Positions 1 to 5,055 of a stretch of 11,187 nt of DNA are shown one piece after another. A program made the translations under genes and the position numbers. Numbering within the stretch: the first letter of the stretch is position 1; each line of letters starts with the position of its first letter. The stretch is taken from positions 1-11,187 of the forward strand of contig CAMYEY010000044.1 in NCBI GenBank assembly GCA_947254895.1, in the 5' to 3' direction. This DNA is from an uncultured Clostridia bacterium. Lineage in GTDB: Bacteria; Bacillota; Clostridia; Saccharofermentanales; DTU023. The notes beneath the pieces are model-generated. The model was not told the origin of the DNA, made no database searches, and saw nothing but the letters and a program-made list of their open reading frames with translations.

Positions 1-49
1 CTACACCGGTGGCGAATCGTCGGCAGCGTCAGATGTGTATAAGAGACAG
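1..49 (+). other. Illumina P5 / i5 index / Nextera Read 1 adapter remnant (artefact)
   Basis: Bases 17-30 read TCGTCGGCAGCGTC and bases 31-49 read AGATGTGTATAAGAGACAG. Together these are the Nextera Read 1 adapter plus the Tn5 mosaic end. Bases 1-6 (CTACAC) are the 3' end of the P5 oligo, and the 10 bases between (7-16, CGGTGGCGAA) sit where an i5 index belongs. The orientation is what Read 2 read-through into the Read 1 adapter gives after reverse complementing. This is library sequence left on the contig end, not genome. A start codon at 9 lies in it, so automatic gene callers would add about 14 false residues (including MCIRDR) to the next gene. Confidence 0.97.
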
Positions 50-50
50 A

Positions 51-350
51 CATGCGGCTGTTTGTGAATCTGTACCCAGTGCTTTGCGTTGCGTAACTGC
101 TAACAATTGTAACGTCCTTGCTATGGGTGCTTTTTATGTGCCGGCCAAAATGGGTATCGCTATGGCCGATGCCTTTCTCAATCACAATCTAGGTGATGGA
201 TATGAGGAGTGGGATGGCTTTTATGAATATCACAAGTTTGGTTATGATGAGTGTGAAAATTTTGATTACGAAAAATTCAAAGCCCATAACTTCACTTTTG
301 ATAAGGCACAACCTACTCTTGGAGACCAACCTGAGGGTATGACGATATAA
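51..350 (+). CDS. RpiB/LacA/LacB-family sugar-phosphate isomerase, C-terminal fragment (5' end missing)
   Basis: The last 99 codons of a gene whose start is lost at the contig end; the reading frame before base 50 is adapter. The fragment has AAVCESV near its start, then CNVLAMGAFYV and MGIAMADAFL. These resemble the last strand and helix of RpiB/LacA/LacB enzymes, where a typical form is N-V-L-x-L-G followed by a helix ending in D-A-W/F-L. The family interconverts aldose and ketose phosphates such as ribose-5-phosphate/ribulose-5-phosphate or tagatose-6-phosphate/galactose-6-phosphate. About 50 residues rich in aromatic and acidic residues follow (around EEWDGFYEYHKFGYDECE), longer than in classical RpiB and probably typical of a longer subfamily. 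Substrate cannot be told because the N-terminal catalytic part is missing. A terminator follows, so the gene is probably not co-transcribed with rpsJ. Confidence 0.7.
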   Translation, partial: HAAVCESVPSALRCVTANNCNVLAMGAFYVPAKMGIAMADAFLNHNLGDGYEEWDGFYEYHKFGYDECENFDYEKFKAHNFTFDKAQPTLGDQPEGMTI

Positions 351-375
351 TCCTTAGGCAGATTAGAGTGTTAAT

Positions 376-410
376 AAAGCACACTGACAAATAAGTCAAG
401 TGTGCTTTTT
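376..410 (+). terminator. Intrinsic terminator after the isomerase gene
   Basis: A perfect 10-bp inverted repeat, AAAGCACACT (376-385) and AGTGTGCTTT (399-408), can be extended by GAC/GTC inside (386-388 with 395-397). The 3' arm runs into a T stretch (406-410). It lies 25 bases after the stop codon and just before the rpsJ promoter, so it separates the two transcription units. Confidence 0.85.
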
Positions 411-428
411 CTGTTCTTTGTGGGAGGC

Positions 429-457
429 TTGCATTCATCTATTTATTGTTATATACT
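429..457 (+). promoter_or_regulatory. Probable sigma-A promoter of the S10-spc cluster
   Basis: TTGCAT (429-434) and TATACT (452-457) are separated by exactly 17 bases; both boxes are close to the TTGACA/TATAAT consensus. Transcription would start near 463-465, giving a leader of about 260 nt before rpsJ. The position directly after the upstream terminator supports its use. No experimental start site is available from sequence alone. Confidence 0.72.
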
Positions 458-613
458 GTCAGTCGCGTTAAATTTAGATTAACTAGGTTTGACGAGCTTA
501 GAAGTCTGAGATTGCCGCAACTACCGCTGCGGTAGCTACGGGTAACTTAGACAGAGCTAGTTTGACTAGATTCAAACGACACATTATTTTCGCAGCATAA
601 CCGGGATGGTTAC

Positions 614-659
614 ACCCAGTAATGCGGACATGGAATGTGGCACGAGATTGCTGGGTTTT
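614..659 (+). terminator. Terminator-like hairpin in the rpsJ leader (possible attenuator)
   Basis: ACCCAGTAAT (614-623) pairs with ATTGCTGGGT (647-656) over 10 pairs with one T-G wobble. The 23-nt cap contains a small ACAT/ATGT stem with loop GGA (628-638). The GC-rich base of the stem runs into four Ts (656-659). The T run is short and the cap large, so termination would be weak or conditional. The same bases overlap a TATAAT box, which is an alternative reading. Confidence 0.35.
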
Positions 660-664
660 ATAAT
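659..664 (+). promoter_or_regulatory. Possible second, leader-internal promoter (-10 box only)
   Basis: A perfect TATAAT at 659-664 lies 63 bases before rpsJ. No good -35 box is present at 16-18 bases spacing (the 17-spaced hexamer is TGTGGC), and no TGn extension precedes the -10. If active, it would make a short leader lacking most of the hairpins. It may equally be the T-rich end of the hairpin at 614-656. Confidence 0.25.
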
Positions 665-726
665 GCAAAACAGTGAAACGCCCGGATGGGTTGTGAAAAA
701 TAACAGAGCAGCACAGGAGGTATAAG

Positions 727-1038
727 ATGGCTGTTAACCAAAAAATTAGAATACGCTTGAAGGCTTTTGACCACCAGGTCTTAGATGAAAGTGCAGCCCG
801 CATTGTTGATACGGCTAATAAGACGGGTGCTAGCGTATCCGGACCTATCCCTTTACCGACGGAAAAAGAAATTATTACAATCTTGCGGTCACCCCACAAA
901 CATAAGGATTCCCGTGAACAATTTGAGGCGAGAACCCATAAGAGGTTGATCGATATCGTAGCTCCTAATAATAAGACAATGGAGTCTTTGATGAAGCTGG
1001 AAATGCCGGCTGGCGTCAATATCGAGATTAAACTATAG
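727..1038 (+). CDS. rpsJ: 30S ribosomal protein S10
   Basis: 103 residues, the usual S10 length (about 102). The start MAVNQKIRIRLKAFDH and the block TRSPHKH-like LRSPHKHKDSREQFE are S10 signatures; the C-terminal IDIVAPNNKTMESLMKLEMP is the conserved end. S10 lies in the head of the 30S subunit and in other bacteria also works as NusE in transcription antitermination. It is the first gene of the S10 operon, behind the long leader. The start is fixed by AGGAGG at 715-720, 6 bases before ATG. A 61-base gap with two hairpins separates it from rplC, the widest gap in the cluster. Confidence 0.98.
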   Translation: MAVNQKIRIRLKAFDHQVLDESAARIVDTANKTGASVSGPIPLPTEKEIITILRSPHKHKDSREQFEARTHKRLIDIVAPNNKTMESLMKLEMPAGVNIEIKL

Positions 1039-1041
1039 CTA

Positions 1042-1075
1042 ATTGACCAAGGTCAATGTTCGCTCGGATGCGAAC
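1042..1075 (+). promoter_or_regulatory. Two perfect hairpins in the rpsJ-rplC gap
   Basis: First, ATTGACCAAGGTCAAT (1042-1057) is a perfect 16-nt palindrome, which as RNA gives a 6-bp stem with a CAAG loop. Directly after it, GTTCGC (1058-1063) and GCGAAC (1070-1075) form a perfect 6-bp stem with loop TCGGAT. No T run follows, so neither is a standard terminator. They sit just before the rplC ribosome binding site (AGGAGG, 1084-1089) and may protect mRNA ends, be cut by an RNase, or bind a regulator. Confidence 0.6.
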
Positions 1076-1099
1076 CAATAACCAAGGAGGAAAATAAAG

Positions 1100-1723
1100 A
1101 TGACAAAATTTATGCTAGGTAAGAAGGCCGGCATGACCCAGTTGTTCGATGAACAGGGCTTAGTGATCCCTGTAACAGTGATCGACTGTGGACCTTTAAC
1201 GGTAATTCAAAACAAGACAGAAGAGGTTGATGGCTACCGGGCCGTCAAAGTTGGCTACGGCAGCAATAAGAAGCTGAACAAGCCGGCTAAGGGTCAGTTT
1301 GATAAGGTTCAAGTTGAACCTATGAGAGTCCTGAAAGAATTTAAAACTGGTGAGGACTATGAAACTGGCCAGGTTATTAAGGTTGACGAGATGTTTGCGG
1401 CTGGTGATATGGTTGACGTATCCGGAACATCTAAAGGTAAGGGTTACCAAGGTGCGGTCAAGAGACACGGATTTAGTCGCGGACCTATGGCGCATGGTTC
1501 TAAATACCACAGAGGTCCTGGTTCCATGAGCTCATCTGCAACCCCTTCTAAAGTGAAAAAAGGCAAGAAAATGTCCGGCCAAATGGGCAATGAACGTTGC
1601 ACAGTACAGAACTTACAAGTTGTTCAGGTAGACGGCGAGCGTAATATTTTAGTCGTTAAGGGTGCTGTTCCCGGACCGAAGGGCGGATTGCTAGAAATTA
1701 AACTGTCCGTCAAGACGCACTAG
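1100..1723 (+). CDS. rplC: 50S ribosomal protein L3
   Basis: 207 residues, the normal bacterial length. The N-terminus MTKFMLGKKAGMTQLFDEQG and the central loop with KGYQGAVKRHGFSRGPMAHG, then HRGPGSM and KKGKKMSGQMGNERCTVQN, are typical of L3. The long basic loop reaches toward the peptidyl transferase centre, and L3 is an early assembly protein of the 50S subunit. The glutamine in GQMGNE is at the site methylated by PrmB in E. coli; no PrmB gene is visible here, so modification cannot be inferred. Start set by AGGAGG about 10 bases upstream. Next gene rplD follows after 14 bases. Confidence 0.98.
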   Translation: MTKFMLGKKAGMTQLFDEQGLVIPVTVIDCGPLTVIQNKTEEVDGYRAVKVGYGSNKKLNKPAKGQFDKVQVEPMRVLKEFKTGEDYETGQVIKVDEMFAAGDMVDVSGTSKGKGYQGAVKRHGFSRGPMAHGSKYHRGPGSMSSSATPSKVKKGKKMSGQMGNERCTVQNLQVVQVDGERNILVVKGAVPGPKGGLLEIKLSVKTH

Positions 1724-1737
1724 AGTGGAGGAGCAAA

Positions 1738-2361
1738 ATGGCTAAAACAAGTTTGTTTAATTTAAAAGGCGAAATTGTTGGCGAGATTGAACTTTTAGAT
1801 TCGATCTTTGCTATCGAGCCTAACCAAGATGTTGTCCATCGTATTGTTAAAAACCAATTGGCCAACAGACGGCAGGGCACAGCAAAAGTCAAGACGAGAA
1901 GTGAAGTGAGCGGCGGCGGAAGAAAGCCATATAGACAAAAAGGTACCGGACGGGCTAGACAAGGGTCTATCAGGGCAGCTAACCATGTTGGCGGTGGCAT
2001 TATTTTTGGACCTACTCCTAGGAGCTACCGTTATACAACAAATAAGAAAATGCGCCGTTTGGCCATGAAGTCAGTTCTGTCTCAGGCTCTTCAAGATGAT
2101 CGCATCAAAGTTCTGGATAATTTCGAATTACCAGAAATTAAGACGAGACAGGTAGTTGATGCTATGGGTAATCTTAAACTTGAGGGTTCAACCCTATTTA
2201 TCCTGGCTGACGTAAATCAAAATGTTCAAAAATCTGCGGCAAACATCAAGGATGTCAAAACCATTTTGGTGAACACTATGAATGTGTTTGACTTACTGAA
2301 GTATAAGAATGTGGTGTTTACCAACACAGCCGTTGAAAAAGTTCAGGAGGTCTATATCTAA
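1738..2361 (+). CDS. rplD: 50S ribosomal protein L4
   Basis: 207 residues, typical length. The extended basic loop that enters the exit tunnel is clear: GGGRKPYRQKGTGRARQGS, then GGGIIFGPTPRSY. The C-terminal part contains the conserved NVFDLLKYKNVVFTNTAVEK. In gamma-proteobacteria L4 also represses its own operon by binding the S10 leader; whether it does so here is unknown, but the structured leader before rpsJ makes it a candidate ligand. RBS GGAGGAG lies just before ATG. The stop overlaps the rplW start by one base (TAATG), which suggests translational coupling. Confidence 0.98.
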   Translation: MAKTSLFNLKGEIVGEIELLDSIFAIEPNQDVVHRIVKNQLANRRQGTAKVKTRSEVSGGGRKPYRQKGTGRARQGSIRAANHVGGGIIFGPTPRSYRYTTNKKMRRLAMKSVLSQALQDDRIKVLDNFELPEIKTRQVVDAMGNLKLEGSTLFILADVNQNVQKSAANIKDVKTILVNTMNVFDLLKYKNVVFTNTAVEKVQEVYI

Positions 2362-2714
2362 TGAAGAGTACATACGATGTTATCATTAAGCCGGTAATTA
2401 CTGAACGAAGCACTGCGGAAACTGCAGAGGGTAAGTACACTTTTGCTGTGGCTAAAAGTGCGACCAAGACCGAGATTCGCCAGGCCTGTGAAAAACTTTT
2501 CAACGTACGGGTTCTCAAAGTTAATACCCAGAATGTTTCTGGTAAGGCTAAAAGGGTTAACTACCATATTGGCAAAACGGCTGATTGGAAGAAGGCAGTT
2601 GTTACTATAGATCTTGATCCTCAAGAGGCAACTTATTTGGCTGAGGGTGGTCAAGAGAAGAAGACTGCAAAGAAATATAAGACTTCAATTGAAGAATTTG
2701 GGTTCGGGCTATAG
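2361..2714 (+). CDS. rplW: 50S ribosomal protein L23, with C-terminal extension
   Basis: 117 residues. The core (about 1-95) has YDVIIKPVITERST, KYTFAVAKSATKTEI and NVRVLKVNT, all L23 hallmarks. L23 sits at the exit of the peptide tunnel and is the docking site for signal recognition particle and trigger factor. E. coli L23 has 100 and B. subtilis about 95 residues, so this one carries roughly 20 extra residues, ending in a lysine-rich stretch and KKYKTSIEEFGFGL. Similar tails occur, as far as I recall, in clostridial relatives. Start is by the 1-base overlap with rplD, with CAGGAGG at 2344-2350 inside rplD. Confidence 0.97.
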   Translation: MKSTYDVIIKPVITERSTAETAEGKYTFAVAKSATKTEIRQACEKLFNVRVLKVNTQNVSGKAKRVNYHIGKTADWKKAVVTIDLDPQEATYLAEGGQEKKTAKKYKTSIEEFGFGL

Positions 2715-2725
2715 GCCGGATCGAA
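2703..2725 (+). promoter_or_regulatory. Hairpin across the rplW stop codon
   Basis: TTCG (2703-2706) and GGC (2707-2709) can pair with CGAA (2722-2725) and GCC (2715-2717). The loop TATAG holds the rplW stop codon, and GGAT (2718-2721) is left as a one-sided bulge. It lies just upstream of the rplB ribosome binding site (AAGGAG, 2727-2732). The stem is only 7 pairs with a bulge, so chance is possible. Confidence 0.35.
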
Positions 2726-2741
2726 GAAGGAGTGAATTAAT

Positions 2742-3572
2742 ATGGCAGTAAAAAGTTTTCGCCCTACTTCTCCTGCGTTAAGACACATGACAGTGGCAGA
2801 TTATTCTGAACTGACAGATAAAAAGCCCGAGAAAAGTCTTTTAGCGAAGAAGGTTAAGAATAGCGGCAGAAATAACTACGGACGGATTACCATCAGGCAT
2901 AGAGGTGGTGGCAACCGTCAAAAGATTAGAATTATCGACTGGAAGCGTCAAAGAGATGGCATTCCGGCTACAGTCAAAGCTTTGGAATATGATCCTAACA
3001 GGACTGCCTTTATTGCTTTGATTCAATATGTTGATGGTGTTAAGTCCTATATCCTGGCTCCTCATGGCCTTAAGGTAGGGATGGAGATCGTTTCTGGCCA
3101 GAATGTTGATATCCAGGTTGGCAACTGCTTGCCCTTGGCCAATATTCCGGTAGGTACAACCATTCATAATATTGAAATGCAGGCAGGGCGCGGTGGCCAG
3201 TTAGTTAGGTCGGCCGGCGCAGAGGCTAGCCTTATGGCTAAAGAAGGCAAATATGCTCAAATCAGAATGCCTTCTGGTGAAAGCCGGTTGATTCCGATGA
3301 ATTGCCGTGCGACGATCGGTACGGTTGGCAATATTGAGCATGAAAATATCAAGATTGGTAAAGCTGGTCGTCAGCGTCACAAGGGGATTAGACCGACAGT
3401 CAGAGGTCTGGTCATGAACCCGGTAGACCACCCACATGGTGGTGGTGAGGGGTCAACCTCTATCGGCTTGCCTAGTCCAAAGACACCATGGGGTAAACCG
3501 ACCATTGGTAAAAAGACTCGTAAGAAGAACAAGAAGTCTGACAAGATGATTGTTAGAAGACGTAAGAAATAG
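2742..3572 (+). CDS. rplB: 50S ribosomal protein L2
   Basis: 276 residues, as expected (273-277). The N-terminal RNA-binding part shows GRNNYGRITIRHRGGGNRQK (residues 42-61). The C-terminal part shows VDHPHGGGEG at 228-237, where His230 corresponds to the conserved E. coli His229 near the peptidyl transferase centre, and ends in a strongly basic tail. L2 is needed for subunit joining and peptide bond formation. RBS AAGGAG is at 2727-2732. It is 27 bases after rplW and 12 bases before rpsS, in the classical S10 order. Confidence 0.99.
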   Translation: MAVKSFRPTSPALRHMTVADYSELTDKKPEKSLLAKKVKNSGRNNYGRITIRHRGGGNRQKIRIIDWKRQRDGIPATVKALEYDPNRTAFIALIQYVDGVKSYILAPHGLKVGMEIVSGQNVDIQVGNCLPLANIPVGTTIHNIEMQAGRGGQLVRSAGAEASLMAKEGKYAQIRMPSGESRLIPMNCRATIGTVGNIEHENIKIGKAGRQRHKGIRPTVRGLVMNPVDHPHGGGEGSTSIGLPSPKTPWGKPTIGKKTRKKNKKSDKMIVRRRKK

Positions 3573-3584
3573 GGAGGCTAAGCT

Positions 3585-3866
3585 ATGAGTCGTTCAATGA
3601 AAAAAGGTTTTTATGTTGAAGATGCCTTGATGAAACGTATTGAAGACATGAATGCCAAAAATGAAAAAAGAGTAATCCGAACTTGGTCACGCGATTCTAC
3701 TATCTTCCCTGAGATGGTAGGCCATACCATTGCTGTCCATGATGGTAGAAAACATGTTCCGGTTTACGTTACTGAAGAGATGGTCGGACATAAGTTGGGC
3801 GAGTTTGCTCCAACCAGGACATATCGTGGCCATGCCGCTTCTGAAAAAACAAGTAAAGCAAGATAA
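3585..3866 (+). CDS. rpsS: 30S ribosomal protein S19
   Basis: 93 residues, normal length. MSRSMKKGFYVEDALMKRI, the RTWSRDSTIFPEMVGHTIAV block and VGHKLGEFAPTRTYRGHAA are diagnostic for S19. It forms a complex with S13 in the 30S head close to the A-site tRNA. RBS GGGAGG stands 7 bases before ATG. It is followed by rplV after 20 bases. Confidence 0.98.
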   Translation: MSRSMKKGFYVEDALMKRIEDMNAKNEKRVIRTWSRDSTIFPEMVGHTIAVHDGRKHVPVYVTEEMVGHKLGEFAPTRTYRGHAASEKTSKAR

Positions 3867-3886
3867 GTAGCTGAGAGGAGGAAAAC

Positions 3887-4369
3887 ATGTCAAGAAAATA
3901 TACAAAAGATGAATTGCAAGCCAATCGAGAGCAATTTATTAAAGAGTATTATGCCGAAACTCCACGTTCAGCTAAAAAGCCTGTCCTGACAAAGAAAGAA
4001 CGTAAAGTTCTGGGTATAGGTCGGGACCGGGGAGTTGCCCGGGTAAAACATAGCCGGATTAGCCCGTCTAAGGTAAGCATCGTTGTAAGGACAGTGATTA
4101 ACAGACAGGTTGATGAAGCCATTGCAATTTTGAAATATACACCCAAGGCCGCTGCACCTATCTTGATCCAGCTTTTGGAAGAAGCAGCAGCTAATGCTGT
4201 AAACAACAATAACCTTAACCGCGATGACTTGTACTTTACTGATTGTCAAGTTGGTCCTGGTGTGACAATGAAACGTTTTATGCCACGAGGCAAGGGTTCA
4301 GCTAACCGGATACTAAAGCGGTCAAGCAATATTAGTGTAACGGTTAAAGGTTTAGAGGAGGCAATCTAA
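3887..4369 (+). CDS. rplV: 50S ribosomal protein L22 with long N-terminal extension
   Basis: 160 residues, against 110-115 in most bacteria. The L22 core begins at about residue 50 (VARVKHSRISPSKV) and continues through AIAILKYTPKAAAPILIQLL, AAANAVNNNNLNRDDLYF and the tunnel hairpin around MKRFMPRGKGSANRILKRSS. L22 lines the narrowest part of the peptide exit tunnel and is the site of some macrolide-resistance changes; none can be called here. Residues 1-49 are a charged, Lys/Arg/Glu-rich extension with no known domain that I recognise. The long start is supported by a strong GAGGAGG RBS 6 bases before ATG 3887 and by the lack of an ATG, GTG or TTG with an RBS near codon 50. The stop overlaps rpsC by 1 base. 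Confidence 0.95.
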   Translation: MSRKYTKDELQANREQFIKEYYAETPRSAKKPVLTKKERKVLGIGRDRGVARVKHSRISPSKVSIVVRTVINRQVDEAIAILKYTPKAAAPILIQLLEEAAANAVNNNNLNRDDLYFTDCQVGPGVTMKRFMPRGKGSANRILKRSSNISVTVKGLEEAI

Positions 4370-5055
4370 TGGGTCAGAAAGTAAATCCGCATGGTTTTCG
4401 TGTTGGCGTAATTAAAGATTGGGATACCCGTTGGTATGCTGATAAAAAGAATTTCGCCCGTTACTTAGTAGAAGATAAAAAGATCCGTGATTTCGTGAAA
4501 AAAGAGACTGAAAGAGCAGGCGTTTCTCGTATTGAGATCGAAAGAGAAGGCGATGAGAGAACAATTGTCACTATCTCCACTGCTAAACCAGGCATCATCA
4601 TTGGTCGGCAAGGATCAGAAATAGAAGTGTTGAAAAAGAAAATGACCAAAGAGTTTGGTAAAAACTTCTTCATCAATGTTAAAGAGATCAAAAATGCTGA
4701 TATGGATGCCCAGCTTGTAGCTGAAGGCATAGCAAAACAATTGGAGGAACGTGTTTCTTTCAGAAGGGCTATGAAACAAGCTATTTCTCGGACCATGAAG
4801 CAGGGAGCTAAAGGTATTAAGTCAATGTGTTCCGGCCGTTTAGGCGGAGCTGAGATCGCTAGGTCTGAAAGCTACCACGAAGGGACGATTCCCTTACATA
4901 CCTTGAGAGCAGATATTGATTATGGGTTTGCTGAAGCTTCAACGACCTATGGGAAAATAGGTGTTAAAGTGTGGATCTATAAGGGAGAAATTATTCCTCT
5001 GCCTAAAGTACAAGAAACAGTAGAAGAAAATACAAACGAAGGAGGCGACCTATAA
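4369..5055 (+). CDS. rpsC: 30S ribosomal protein S3
   Basis: 228 residues, normal. Starts MGQKVNPHGFRVGV; the KH domain shows the GxxG RNA-binding loop as GRQG at residues 79-82 (within GIIIGRQGSEIEVLKK). The C-terminal domain has RRAMKQAISR and GRLGGAEIARSE, followed by HTLRADIDYGFAEASTTYG. S3 forms part of the mRNA entry tunnel and of the ribosomal helicase. It ends in a short acidic tail. The start overlaps the rplV stop and the stop overlaps the rplP start by one base each (TAATG), a sign of coupled translation. Confidence 0.99.
   Translation: MGQKVNPHGFRVGVIKDWDTRWYADKKNFARYLVEDKKIRDFVKKETERAGVSRIEIEREGDERTIVTISTAKPGIIIGRQGSEIEVLKKKMTKEFGKNFFINVKEIKNADMDAQLVAEGIAKQLEERVSFRRAMKQAISRTMKQGAKGIKSMCSGRLGGAEIARSESYHEGTIPLHTLRADIDYGFAEASTTYGKIGVKVWIYKGEIIPLPKVQETVEENTNEGGDL

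Larger units (their letters stand above)
464..714 (+). promoter_or_regulatory. Structured 5' leader of the rpsJ operon (candidate r-protein autoregulatory RNA)
   Basis: About 250 nt of non-coding leader. Readable structures: (1) a long hairpin at 504-552. GTCTGAG (504-510) pairs with CTTAGAC (546-552), TTGCC (512-516) with GGTAA (541-545), and the top is a perfect CTACCG/CGGTAG stem (521-526 with 530-535, loop CTG). AGCT at 495-498 and 555-558 may close it further. (2) GTTTGA/TCAAAC at 560-577. (3) TAACC/GGTTA at 598-612 with loop GGGAT. (4) A 10-bp stem at 614-656. (5) CCC/GGG at 681-690 with loop GGAT. Ribosomal protein operons are commonly controlled by an encoded protein binding the leader; L4 does this for S10 in gamma-proteobacteria. 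The ligand here, if any, is unknown. No convincing ORF lies in it on the + strand. Confidence 0.6.

Noticed and set aside
9..50. ATG at 9 as the start of the isomerase gene
   Set aside because: This stretch is adapter sequence; the residues it encodes are artefacts.
489..517. TTGACG at 489-494 as a -35 box
   Set aside because: No TATAAT-like box lies at 16-18 bases; the 17-spaced hexamer is TTGCCG, which belongs to the leader hairpin.
498..1019. 173-codon open frame on the - strand, over the leader and rpsJ
   Set aside because: It is antisense to a certain S10 gene and a structured leader, has no RBS or family resemblance, and contains many residues expected from reverse reading of coding DNA.
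1043..1071. TTGACC at 1043 as a promoter for rplC
   Set aside because: The hexamer 17 bases downstream is GGATGC, not a -10 box; the element is better read as part of a palindrome.
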